A DNA stretch of 50,992 nt from Candidatus Treponema equifaecale (GTDB lineage Bacteria; Spirochaetota; Spirochaetia; Treponematales; Treponemataceae). Positions 8,507 through 16,359 of the stretch are shown here, piece by piece (position 1 is the stretch's first letter; every line of letters begins with the position of its first letter). Below the pieces are notes generated by a model. It ran no database searches. It was given only the letters and a program-made list of their open reading frames with translations, and was not told the origin of the DNA. The stretch covers positions 1-50,992 of the forward strand of contig JAGHUJ010000006.1 of assembly GCA_018064905.1 (NCBI GenBank), in the 5' to 3' direction. The translations under genes and the position numbers were made by a program.

Positions 8507-9448
8507 ATGGCAATTCAACCTGAAGAAGAATTAAAGAAAGCTTATCTTATGCTGGAGGAAGGAAAAACTTCCCAGGCAATGCATTTTCTTACAGAAATTC
8601 TTTCTGAAGCCATGGTATACGACTACGACGGAACTGAAATAAACTTTGCACTCTGGTGCTGTTCCTACTGGGATGATTTCATCAAGTCACTGGGAAGAAT
8701 GGACCATTACGAGCAGGGAGAAAGTCTCATAGCACGATGGAAGGCATTCAGAATCGACTATGACAGGCAAAAAAAATCTTTTCCAAAAGTTGTAGGCGCA
8801 TTGCAGAAGGGAATTTTCACACTGGCACTTGATGCCTACGAATCCCTTTCAGATGAACAGAATATGCAGCAGAAGGCAGAAATCAACAGAAAACTGGGCT
8901 TGTGCTGCAAAAAGCTCGGAAAGTATGAAGCTGCACTGGAGCACCTTACTGAAGCAAACCAGTATACTCCGTCATCAGCTGCAGTTCTGGCAGAAATGGC
9001 AGACTGTTTTGCTCTCTGTGGTGAAGAAAAAAAAGCAAAAGTGCTCTTTAGAGAAGCATTTTTCATAGATGCACAGAAAATCGAGCTGAGTTTTCTTGAC
9101 TCAGAACTGATTGGATGTCTGGTAAGGCAGGTAAAGGAAAAAGGCTTTACCGGAGCTGAACTTCAGGAATGGATTCCGGTTTACGGAGTTCTGTACGGAG
9201 TTTTCAATGTAAAGCGTGAGCTTCGTACCCATGAGGTCACAAGGCTCAGAGGTGAAATATATGCAAAGGAGAATGATTTAAAGGATCCGGCAAATGATGC
9301 AGGAATCATAACTCCAAAGCTTATAAACATGTATTTCTGGCTTATAGACTATTATGTGCGCGCTGGAGATTCTGGAACAAAGATAAATGAATATCTTCTT
9401 CAGATTCGCGTTCATAATGAGAATATATACAGAATGTACACAAGATAA
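8507..9448 (+). CDS. TPR-containing cytoplasmic protein, function unknown
   Basis: This 313-residue protein has no signal peptide. TPR-like helices lie at about residues 1-40 and 105-195 (KLGLCCKKLGKYEAALEHL and VLAEMADCFALCGEEKKAKV are typical repeat cores). The C-terminal 100 residues are helical with no recognised motif. The ribosome site is weak (AAAGATACC). It lies 95 bases before greA on the same strand and shares the helical-repeat character of the long GreA N-terminus, so a link to transcription or to GreA is possible but is inference. A weak imperfect hairpin (AAATGT ... ACATTT) sits just after the stop. Confidence 0.75.
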   Translation: MAIQPEEELKKAYLMLEEGKTSQAMHFLTEILSEAMVYDYDGTEINFALWCCSYWDDFIKSLGRMDHYEQGESLIARWKAFRIDYDRQKKSFPKVVGALQKGIFTLALDAYESLSDEQNMQQKAEINRKLGLCCKKLGKYEAALEHLTEANQYTPSSAAVLAEMADCFALCGEEKKAKVLFREAFFIDAQKIELSFLDSELIGCLVRQVKEKGFTGAELQEWIPVYGVLYGVFNVKRELRTHEVTRLRGEIYAKENDLKDPANDAGIITPKLINMYFWLIDYYVRAGDSGTKINEYLLQIRVHNENIYRMYTR

Positions 9449-9543
9449 AAAATGTGTTCATTCGAATGCGCACAGGTCAATTCAGATTCTGTGAACATTT
9501 TTAGTGGGTTTATTAAAGTTCTTTATAGATACAGGAGTAATTT

Positions 9544-12264
9544 ATGTCAGAAGAGCTCGTAACATTGGTTCAGGCAAAGCTTAAGGAAGATACCTGGACT
9601 CGCGCAACAATCAGCAATTACACAAAGAATGACCTGATTGAATTGACAACTATCGTTGAAAAAGCAAGAAATGAGAATTGCATCGACGAAATCAAGGCCA
9701 TCTGTGATGAACAGCTTTCACACACAAAGGACAGCATCACAGCTCTCTATATCTCAGGAATGCTGGGACTTAAGAGAGGTTCTTTGGATAACTCTTCATT
9801 GGAAACTCTTGTAGACATCTTCCAGAACAACCACAAGGAACCAATCGTAGTCTACATGTGTGAGACAATTCTTGCTGACGATGCCGCAAACAAGTTCGCT
9901 CTCAGAACACTGGCCGCAAGCTACGATCTTGCCGGAAATCCAGAAGTATGGAATGTTTATGAAAAAATCGTAAAGGTTGACTTCTCTGAGGCAGAAATCG
10001 CAAAGAAGCTGGCTGACCACTACGATGCAGAAGGAGACAAGGACAAGGCAACTGATTATCTTAAAAAAGCCCTTCTCCGCTACGTTAACAACAAGAACAT
10101 CAACTCTGCAAAGGAAATCTGGTCTAAGCTTGTTGCCATCATTCCAGAAGAAATCGACTTCTTCCTCCTGGTTCAGAGAAAAATCGCAAAGGCAATCAGC
10201 GCAGACAAGAGTGCTTTGATGATGCAGGAACTCTACGAATGGTACAAGGCCAACGAAAAATGGGATACTGCCATCGACATTCTCAAGCTCAACCTTTCCA
10301 TCGATCCAACAGACTTCTGGGCTCGTCGTGAAATTGCAGAATGTTTCTCAAAGAAATACGCAAAGCACAGCCATGTAGAAGAATACATCCGCTCTTCAGA
10401 CATTACTCAGAGCTACAGAAATGTATTTGAAGCAATCAGCGACTTTGAAAAACACATCGCATTTGACGCAAGAAACTTCGTTTCACACCGTACCTGGGGC
10501 GTTGGTGTAATCCTTAAGGTTGAGAACGAAACACTTACAATCAACTTCGGTAAGAACGGAAAGAAAGACATTTCCCTCAAAATGGCCGTTAGCGCACTTC
10601 AGCCACTTTCAAGAGACCACATCTGGGTTATCAAGGCTACAGTTGGATCAAAGTCATCTAAGTTCGCAACAAAACAGGCTCTCGCAAAGGAAATCAAGGA
10701 AAACAAAGCCTGGGCTCTCAAGACAATCATCACAAGCTTTGGCAACAGCTGCGACTTCAAGAAAATCAAGGCAGAATTGGTTCCTTCAGTTCTTACAACA
10801 AGCGAATGGACAACATGGAACTCAGGAGCAAAAAAAGTTCTTGAAGAAGATGCAACATTCGGCGTAAATCCAAACAACATCAACGAATATGTTGTTCGTG
10901 AACGCGCAATCACTCCAGAAGAAAAATACTCAAACGAATTCAAGGCACAGAAGGCATTCTTTGCACGCATCGACATTCTCATCAAATTCATCGAGGATGA
11001 TTCAACAGACAAAGAAAGCGAACTTCTTGCTGATATGTTCAGCTATTTCACAGGCTATCTTAAATCATTCAGCAATGTGGATGAAGAAGTTATTGCTTCT
11101 CACCTTCTGGTTCAGGAAGTTGGAAGAGAAATTCCAAACCTCGCTTATCAGCCAAGATATACATTCGCTCAGCTCTACGGAGAAATCGACAATCCAAAAG
11201 AAATGTACACAGTTCTTAAGGGTTCAAAGAGAGGCGAACTCAGAGTTAAATTCCTTGAATCAATCAAAATGCTTCCAAACTGGGAAGATGAATATATCAA
11301 GCTCTTCCCTGCAGTTCTCAGCAAGGATGTCATCAACACTCTCATCAGCGCTGGTGCCACAGACAAAGTTCAGAAGCTCGCTGTTACAGCATTCAATGAC
11401 TTCAGAGGCTACAGAGACGTTATTTTGTTCCTCTTTGAAGAATGCAGTGCAGAAGACTGGTTCAAAGAAGCAAACATTCCATTGCAGAAGCAGCTTATCG
11501 CCATTGTCAACATCATCTCACAGTGTTTCAGAGAAATTGACAACCATGTTGATTCAACAGAAAACAAGAAGATCATCAAGAATGCATGCAAGTTGATTTT
11601 CGAAAAAGAAAATAAATATGCAGAATATATGCTCTCTTGCGATATTGATCAGATGTCTCACCTCTACACATTGGTTGACGACATTGCAGAACTCAGCGGT
11701 CCAATCACACAGCAGCTCCGTAACAGAATTCTTGAAAAATATCCTGACTACAAATTCCACACAACAGAAGAAAAATCTTCTTCACCAAAGGGAATGCAGG
11801 TTACAGCAAAGAAACTGGAAGAAAAGCGTGCACTTTTGGACAAAATGCAGAATGTGGATTTGCCAGCTATCGCTCACGAAGTTGCAGAAGCAAAGGAAAA
11901 GGGCGACTTGAAGGAAAACGCAGAATATATCGCTGCAAAAGAAGCTCAGCACAAGCTTGGAAACGACCTCAAACGTCTCCAGGAAGAATTGGCTCGTGCA
12001 GTTGTATTCGATCCAACTACAGCAACAACTTCTATGATTTCTTTCGGTACAGAAGTTACTCTTACAGACAAGGCTTCTGGAAAAGACGAAGTTATCACAA
12101 TCCTTGGACCATGGGAATCAGATCCAGACAACGGAATTCTTTCGTACATGTCACCATTCGGAAATGCAATCCTTGATCACAAGGTTGGAGAAGAACTTAC
12201 ATTCACAATCAATGAACACAAATACAACTATGTTGTAAAAGCAATCAAGCTCGCAAAGTTCTAA
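9544..12264 (+). CDS. greA: Transcription elongation factor GreA with long N-terminal extension
   Basis: GreA enters the RNA polymerase secondary channel and stimulates cleavage of backtracked RNA. Only the last 155 residues (about 752-906) are classical GreA: a coiled coil with AKEKGDLKENAEYIAAKE, whose Asp and Glu sit at the catalytic tip, then the C-terminal FKBP-like domain. The first 750 residues are helical-repeat sequence with TPR-like units (about 120-290), plus a small beta module near 310-355 (SHRTWGVGVILKVENETLTI). Borrelia GreA is also about 900 residues, so the fusion is a spirochaete trait and not an assembly error. A strong AGGAG precedes the ATG, and codon use looks biased as in well-expressed genes. 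A strong terminator follows at 12283. Confidence 0.95.
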   Translation: MSEELVTLVQAKLKEDTWTRATISNYTKNDLIELTTIVEKARNENCIDEIKAICDEQLSHTKDSITALYISGMLGLKRGSLDNSSLETLVDIFQNNHKEPIVVYMCETILADDAANKFALRTLAASYDLAGNPEVWNVYEKIVKVDFSEAEIAKKLADHYDAEGDKDKATDYLKKALLRYVNNKNINSAKEIWSKLVAIIPEEIDFFLLVQRKIAKAISADKSALMMQELYEWYKANEKWDTAIDILKLNLSIDPTDFWARREIAECFSKKYAKHSHVEEYIRSSDITQSYRNVFEAISDFEKHIAFDARNFVSHRTWGVGVILKVENETLTINFGKNGKKDISLKMAVSALQPLSRDHIWVIKATVGSKSSKFATKQALAKEIKENKAWALKTIITSFGNSCDFKKIKAELVPSVLTTSEWTTWNSGAKKVLEEDATFGVNPNNINEYVVRERAITPEEKYSNEFKAQKAFFARIDILIKFIEDDSTDKESELLADMFSYFTGYLKSFSNVDEEVIASHLLVQEVGREIPNLAYQPRYTFAQLYGEIDNPKEMYTVLKGSKRGELRVKFLESIKMLPNWEDEYIKLFPAVLSKDVINTLISAGATDKVQKLAVTAFNDFRGYRDVILFLFEECSAEDWFKEANIPLQKQLIAIVNIISQCFREIDNHVDSTENKKIIKNACKLIFEKENKYAEYMLSCDIDQMSHLYTLVDDIAELSGPITQQLRNRILEKYPDYKFHTTEEKSSSPKGMQVTAKKLEEKRALLDKMQNVDLPAIAHEVAEAKEKGDLKENAEYIAAKEAQHKLGNDLKRLQEELARAVVFDPTTATTSMISFGTEVTLTDKASGKDEVITILGPWESDPDNGILSYMSPFGNAILDHKVGEELTFTINEHKYNYVVKAIKLAKF

Positions 12265-12282
12265 TTGAATGAACACAAAAAA

Positions 12283-12319
12283 GGGGCTGTCCTAAAAATT
12301 AGGACAGCCCCTTTTTTTT
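12283..12319. terminator. Bidirectional intrinsic terminator, greA / ABC importer
   Basis: A perfect 13-bp stem, GGGGCTGTCCTAA with TTAGGACAGCCCC and a 3-base loop, is followed by eight T on the plus strand. On the minus strand the same stem is followed by six T (the A run at 12277-12282). It ends greA from the left and the convergent ABC operon from the right. Confidence 0.95.
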
Positions 12320-12359
12320 GCAATTTCTAATTTTATGTTAAAAATTTAAGTTATTTTTT

Positions 12360-13121
12360 TTATTTCAGAATTGATTTTAAGAACTGCTGAAGACGCTCGC
12401 TTTTTGGAGCATTGAAGATTTCTTCTGGTGCGCCTTCTTCAACAATGTAGCCTTTTTCCATAAATACTACCCTGTCGGCAACTTCCTTTGCAAATCCCAT
12501 TTCATGAGTTACAACAATCATTGTCATACCGTCTTCTGCCAGCTGTTTCATTACAGAAAGAACTTCTCCAACAAGCTCTGGATCAAGTGCTGAAGTTGGC
12601 TCATCGAACAGCATGATTTTTGGTTCCATGGCAAGAGCTCTGGCAATGGCAACACGCTGCTGCTGACCGCCTGAAAGTTTGCTTGGATATTCGTTGATTT
12701 TGTCACCAAGACCAACACGGTTCAGAAGATCAATGGCAAGCTCCTTTGCCTTGTTTTTTTCAAGTCCCTTAACGTGCATTGGAGCAATCATTACGTTCTG
12801 AAGGACTGTTTTATGTGGAAAAAGATTGAAACGCTGGAAAACCATTCCCATTTCAAGAAGGATTGTGTTGCGTTCTTTCTTTGAGATTTTATAATTACAA
12901 ACGCCATCTGTGTAGTCATCAAGAAGCTTATCTTCAACAAAGATTTTTCCGTTCTTAACAGGTTCAAGATGGTTCAAAGTTCTGAGAAAAGTTGATTTTC
13001 CGGCACCAGACGGACCAATAATACAAACAACTTCTTTTGGATTTACGGTAAGTGAAACGTCCTTTAATACGTGCAAGTCACCAAAACTAATAGCTATATG
13101 CTCTGCTCTAATCATGCTCAT
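12360..13121 (-). CDS. Polar amino acid ABC transporter, ATP-binding protein (GlnQ/HisP type)
   Basis: This is the nucleotide-binding subunit of a type I importer. Walker [10 protein letters not shown] (36-44), signature LSGGQQQR (149-156), Walker B IMLFDEP (169-175) and the switch histidine in VVTHEM are all intact. The segment [20 protein letters not shown] is typical of the polar amino acid subfamily. The 253-residue length is normal, with a short extra segment (about 66-88) before the Q-loop. GGGAGAG lies 7 bases before the ATG, 15 bases after the permease. The substrate (Gln, Glu, Arg, His or Cys) cannot be told from sequence. Confidence 0.95.
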   Translation of the reverse strand: MSMIRAEHIAISFGDLHVLKDVSLTVNPKEVVCIIGPSGAGKSTFLRTLNHLEPVKNGKIFVEDKLLDDYTDGVCNYKISKKERNTILLEMGMVFQRFNLFPHKTVLQNVMIAPMHVKGLEKNKAKELAIDLLNRVGLGDKINEYPSKLSGGQQQRVAIARALAMEPKIMLFDEPTSALDPELVGEVLSVMKQLAEDGMTMIVVTHEMGFAKEVADRVVFMEKGYIVEEGAPEEIFNAPKSERLQQFLKSILK

Positions 13122-13136
13122 AATTTTTCTCTCCCA

Positions 13137-13796
13137 TTACTCGTAAACTGAGAATTTCTTTTCCGTTTTGTTGAAGCAAAAAGAGAAAACTGCAGTGATG
13201 ATCAAATAAAGAATCATGGCCGGAATATAAACCAACTCGTTTCCGCTTGAAGAAGAAATGCTTCGTGTAACCTTTGTGATATCTTCCAAAGCAATGAGGG
13301 AAACAAGAGAAGCATCCTTTAAAACCATGATGAATTCGTTTCCGATTGACGGAATAAGTCGTCTGATTGACTGTGGAACAATGATAAGGAACATTGTCTG
13401 GAAATAGTTGAAGCCCAAAGCGCGGCTGGCTTCGTACTGTCCCTTGTCAATAGAGTGGATTGCGCCGCGGATGTACTCAGCCATATAGGCAGCCGAGTTC
13501 AAGGTAAAGGCGATGAACGCCGCAAGAAATTTGCTTCTGATTGTCATGGCAGGCCAGATTTTTGGCAGACCAAAGTAGACAAAATAAAGCTGCATAAGAA
13601 GCGGCGTTCCTCTGAAGAAGAAAATATAGGCTCCACACAGTTTGTTGATGATCTGTTTTTTAGACATTTTACCAAGCGCCAGCACAAGTCCAAGGACAAT
13701 GCCTGCTGCGACACTGGTAAGAGTCAGAAGAATCGTGATTTTGGCTCCATCCAGAAGAGCTGGAACCCAGCCAATAATTTTGTGTAAAGAATCCAT
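13137..13796 (-). CDS. Polar amino acid ABC transporter, permease
   Basis: This inner-membrane subunit of the importer has about five transmembrane helices in 219 residues. The cytoplasmic EAA loop that docks on the ATPase reads EASRALGFNYFQTMFLIIVP (about 142-161). The conserved FFRGTPLLMQLYFVYFG near residue 60 is typical of the HisM/GlnP family. The single permease gene suggests a homodimer. CGGGG precedes the ATG. It lies between the binding-protein and ATPase genes, spaced by 22 and 15 bases, in one operon. Confidence 0.95.
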   Translation of the reverse strand: MDSLHKIIGWVPALLDGAKITILLTLTSVAAGIVLGLVLALGKMSKKQIINKLCGAYIFFFRGTPLLMQLYFVYFGLPKIWPAMTIRSKFLAAFIAFTLNSAAYMAEYIRGAIHSIDKGQYEASRALGFNYFQTMFLIIVPQSIRRLIPSIGNEFIMVLKDASLVSLIALEDITKVTRSISSSSGNELVYIPAMILYLIITAVFSFCFNKTEKKFSVYE

Positions 13797-13818
13797 ATTT
13801 TCCCCGTAAATATTTTAA

Positions 13819-14610
13819 TTAGTTTGTAAGGTCAGCACCAAAGATTTTTTCAGAAATAGCCTTAAGTGTACCGTCAGCCTTCATTTCATCCAAAGCCTGG
13901 TTGATTTTTTCTGTAAGAGCAGAATTACCTTTGCGGATTGCAACACCAAAGAATTCATCTGGTTCACCCTGCCATACAGAAACGAATGGTGAACCTTCTC
14001 CAAGATATGCTGCAGAAACCAAAGCGTCACTTACAACAGTGTCACAGCGGTCAAGTCTGAGATCTTCGTAAGCGTTCATAACTTTGTCAAAACGAAGAAC
14101 ATTAGCTTTAATTCCCTTTGCGAGAACATTTTTCTGCATGAAGTAATCAGAAGTTGTCTCACCCTGAACACCAACGCTCAAACCTTCCAATTCTTCTGGA
14201 GATTTTGGAGAAACCTTAGAGTTCTTTGTGATGATGATAGCCTGACCGTTTCCAATATATGGTTTTGTGAATTCCATAGATTCAAGACGCTCTGGAGTAA
14301 TTGTTGCAGCAGACATTACACAGTCATATTTGTTTGTTTCAAGACCGGCAAAAATTCCGTCCCAGGCAGTATCAATGAATTCAACCTTAAGACCAAGTTT
14401 TTCTGAAACTGCTTTACCAAGCTCAACATCAAAACCAATTGGAGTTTTTCCGTCTTCTGCAAAATATTCCATTGGTGGATAACCAATTTCCATACCGACT
14501 TTGAGAACACCTTTTTCGATTGTGAACTCACCAGCTTCAACTTTCTTGTTGCATCCAGAGAAAGCAACAATCATTCCAAGACCAAGAAGGCCTGCAACGA
14601 TTTTTTTCAT
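13819..14610 (-). CDS. Polar amino acid ABC transporter, substrate-binding lipoprotein
   Basis: This binding protein captures the amino acid for the permease. A lipoprotein signal ends in FSGC with the lipidated Cys at residue 20. It is therefore membrane-anchored, as usual in spirochaetes. The family-3 binding domain is complete: LKVGMEIGYPPMEYF, PIGFDVELGKAVSEKLGLKV, and the arginine-containing SAATITPERLESMEFTKPYI segment. 263 residues is normal. It is the first gene of the operon and has AAGAGG before the ATG. A promoter and a terminator-like hairpin lie in its 64-base leader. Confidence 0.96.
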   Translation of the reverse strand: MKKIVAGLLGLGMIVAFSGCNKKVEAGEFTIEKGVLKVGMEIGYPPMEYFAEDGKTPIGFDVELGKAVSEKLGLKVEFIDTAWDGIFAGLETNKYDCVMSAATITPERLESMEFTKPYIGNGQAIIITKNSKVSPKSPEELEGLSVGVQGETTSDYFMQKNVLAKGIKANVLRFDKVMNAYEDLRLDRCDTVVSDALVSAAYLGEGSPFVSVWQGEPDEFFGVAIRKGNSALTEKINQALDEMKADGTLKAISEKIFGADLTN

Positions 14611-14631
14611 AATAAAACCTCTTGTAAAAGC

Positions 14632-14661
14632 TTAAAAATAAAAAGGACACGAACGAAACAT
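14632..14661 (-). CDS. Possible 9-codon leader peptide of the ABC importer
   Basis: An ATG preceded by GAGG at 6 bases opens a short frame, MFRSCPFYF, that ends in TAA 21 bases before the binding-protein ATG. It spans the 3' half and T-run of the terminator-like hairpin at 14634-14670, the arrangement expected of a leader peptide. Three of nine residues are Phe and one is Cys. So short a frame can arise by chance. Confidence 0.3.
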   Translation of the reverse strand: MFRSCPFYF

Positions 14662-14670
14662 CCATGTCCT
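14634..14670 (-). terminator. Terminator-like hairpin in the leader of the ABC importer (attenuator candidate)
   Basis: On the minus strand AGGACATGGAT pairs with GTTCGTGTCCT (11 bp with three G-U pairs, loop GTTTC) and is followed by TTTTATTTTT. It lies about 4 bases after the predicted transcription start (about 14674) and before the first gene. It would stop the operon unless overcome. It might instead end readthrough from the DUF523 gene upstream. Confidence 0.6.
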
Positions 14671-14680
14671 CATGTATATT

Positions 14681-14709
14681 ATTGTAGAAAATATGCATTT
14701 TTTAGTCAA
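14681..14709 (-). promoter_or_regulatory. Promoter of the ABC importer operon
   Basis: On the minus strand TTGACT (14704-14709), a 17-base spacer and TACAAT (14681-14686) form a good housekeeping promoter, 64 bases or more upstream of the binding-protein ATG. Confidence 0.75.
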
Positions 14710-14737
14710 TTGCACGTTTTTTTTGTATATTTATGCA
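14683..14737. promoter_or_regulatory. Two TGTA-N6/7-TGCA near-palindromes at the ABC promoter
   Basis: TGTATATTTATGCA (14724-14737) is a palindrome-like 14-mer just upstream of the -35. TGTAGAAAATATGCA (14683-14697) lies in the promoter spacer. On the minus strand the first matches 12 of 14 positions of the ArgR box core TGAATWWWWATTCA, with symmetric mismatches. Binding by ArgR or another repressor is speculative. Confidence 0.35.
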
Positions 14738-14762
14738 GAATATTCACAAATCAAACTTTCGC

Positions 14763-15179
14763 TCACAACTCCTCCAGATCCATTACTTTTACGCCATCTT
14801 CAACCAACATCCGGGCAAAAACACCCATTCCATCCACAAGCTTCTTTTCAAAACTGCCGTCATAAATCTGCCTGCAACCACAGCTGGGACTTCTGCTCTG
14901 TAAAATCGCAAGATCAACCTTTTCCCGCAAGGCAATTTCCAGCGCTAACTGTGCACCTTTTCTGAATTCTTTATCAACTACAATTCCCTCACGATTTGTC
15001 ACAACACCATTCACAATTTCAGCAGGAACTCGCGGAACAGGTAAACCGCCCAAAACTTCCGGACAAACAGGAACAAGTTCATGGCCTTTTACAAAATCAG
15101 CCACAGATTGAGAGAAATTGTTTCCGCCGTTGTATTTACAGTTTTCGCCCAACAGACAGGCACTTACTAAAATTTTCAT
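14763..15179 (-). CDS. DUF523 family protein (YbbK-like)
   Basis: The 138-residue protein carries the DUF523 signatures: an N-terminal SACLLGENCKYNGG, CPEVLGGLPVPRVPAEI (about 39-55) and LQSRSPSCGCRQIYDGSF (about 93-110). The conserved cysteines suggest metal or cluster binding. The biochemical role of the family is not established to my knowledge. AGGAAAAG precedes the ATG. The gene is divergent from the K+ channel, with 70 bases between. No clear own terminator other than the hairpin at 14634-14670. Confidence 0.88.
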   Translation of the reverse strand: MKILVSACLLGENCKYNGGNNFSQSVADFVKGHELVPVCPEVLGGLPVPRVPAEIVNGVVTNREGIVVDKEFRKGAQLALEIALREKVDLAILQSRSPSCGCRQIYDGSFEKKLVDGMGVFARMLVEDGVKVMDLEEL

Positions 15180-15249
15180 ATTTTTTTCACTTTTCCTTTT
15201 TTTGTATTATAATACTTTATACTGAAATTTTAATCTTTCTGGTGAAAAC

Positions 15250-16137
15250 ATGAAGCACACAACCTATGAGATACTCAAATTCCGTACCTTTGAAATAATC
15301 GAAAAAGGAAAGAAAGGCGACTACGTGAGCAAAATTTTCGATCTTTCAATTATGTTTCTTATTATTTTAAATATTTTTTCCATATATCTGGAAACGATGC
15401 AAATTCCAGAACACATAAAACAACAGCTGAGCAGATTCGAGACCCTATCTGTAGTAATCTTTACGATTGAATATGTTTTGCGAGTTTGGACTGCGACTGT
15501 TCCCCGCCCAAGAATGAAGCCAGCAAAGGCACGCCTGAAATACATGTTTTCATTTATGGCTATGGTTGACCTTCTGGCCATTTTGCCCTGGTATTTGCCT
15601 TTTGTGGTTGTTCTTGATCTTCGCGTCCTCAGAACTTTGCGTCTTATGAGACTTTTTAGAATCTTCAAATTTAACCGCTACACTTCTGCACTGGAACGCA
15701 TTCTGAATGTACTTAAGAAAAAATCTCCGGAACTGCTTTCCTCTGTTTTTGTTATCATGATTTTAATGCTGATTTCTTCTATTTTAATGTACACAATTGA
15801 AAATCCTGTGCAGCCAGAAGTCTTTTCCAACGGTTTCTCCGGATTCTGGTGGGCAGTTGCAACATTCACAACAGTTGGTTATGGCGACATTTATCCAATC
15901 ACCGTCGCCGGGAAAATTTTAGGTGCCTTTATGGCTCTTCTTGGAATCGGTGTTGTTGCAGTTCCAACAGGTATCGTTTCATCAGGCTTTGTAGAACAGG
16001 TCACAAATGAAAGGCGAAAAGTTTCATCAAGGAAAAATGACTTTAACTACGCTCCAGGCAATCACGAACATGTAACAGGTCAAAACAACATCAAATACAA
16101 GTTCTGTCCTTTCTGCGGTGAAAAGCTGGAAGAATAG
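15250..16137 (+). CDS. Voltage-gated potassium channel with CPxCG tail
   Basis: A six-transmembrane Kv-type channel subunit of 295 residues; four are expected to assemble. S1-S3 lie at about 28-118. The S4 sensor has an arginine at every third position (R125, R128, R131, R134, R137, then K140). The pore helix and selectivity filter read TTVGYGD (207-213). S6 ends in the AVPTGI segment (about 237-242). After a polar linker the protein ends in FCPFCGEKLEE, half of a zinc-ribbon (one CPxCG only), so metal binding would need another subunit. GGTG precedes the ATG. TATAAT at 15208 may be the -10. Confidence 0.92.
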   Translation: MKHTTYEILKFRTFEIIEKGKKGDYVSKIFDLSIMFLIILNIFSIYLETMQIPEHIKQQLSRFETLSVVIFTIEYVLRVWTATVPRPRMKPAKARLKYMFSFMAMVDLLAILPWYLPFVVVLDLRVLRTLRLMRLFRIFKFNRYTSALERILNVLKKKSPELLSSVFVIMILMLISSILMYTIENPVQPEVFSNGFSGFWWAVATFTTVGYGDIYPITVAGKILGAFMALLGIGVVAVPTGIVSSGFVEQVTNERRKVSSRKNDFNYAPGNHEHVTGQNNIKYKFCPFCGEKLEE

Positions 16138-16153
16138 TTGCACAAAAAAAATG

Positions 16154-16195
16154 CCTTCCTTCCTTCCGCATAAATTCACACAGAAGGAAGGTTTT
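16154..16195 (+). terminator. Terminator of the K+ channel gene
   Basis: CCTTCCTTC repeats and GAAGGAAGG (16183-16191) form a 9-bp stem followed by TTTT, 17 bases after the channel stop. The loop is about 16 bases. An A-run at 16144 allows weak function on the other strand. Confidence 0.7.
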
Positions 16196-16200
16196 AATAT

Positions 16201-16340
16201 GGGGCTTACGGCAGCAAGCTGCCGTCGGCTGTTCGCGAGAAATAAAATATTTCTCGTAACAAGTTTTCGGATAAAAACTTGCACCTTCGCTAACGTTCAT
16301 TGGCGGATTGCTCCGCAACCCACCAACTTTGGGGTTCCAT
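16201..16340. repeat. Intergenic run of hairpins, probable dispersed repeat
   Basis: Four clear inverted repeats follow each other without an ORF: ACGGCAGC/GCTGCCGT (16208-16225), CGAGAAATA/TATTTCTCG (16236-16256), CAAGTTTT/AAAACTTG (16260-16281) and GCGGA/TCCGC (16303-16316). A fifth, TAGCCT/AGGCTA (16340-16362), overlaps the ilvD stop. None has a T-run. Such modular hairpin strings are typical of dispersed extragenic repeats. The rest of the 16138-16359 gap holds only the channel terminator. Confidence 0.5.
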
Positions 16341-16359
16341 AGCCTAAGCCAAATTCAGG

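Noticed and set aside
9449..9543. Terminator between the 8507 gene and greA
   Set aside because: The AAATGT/ACATTT stem is AT-rich, bulged and has a large loop; it may be weak at most, so the two genes could be cotranscribed.
10889..11596. 235-codon frame on the plus strand inside greA
   Set aside because: It overlaps greA in another frame on the same strand, is Ser/Gln/Lys-rich and has no ribosome site; GreA is intact through the region.
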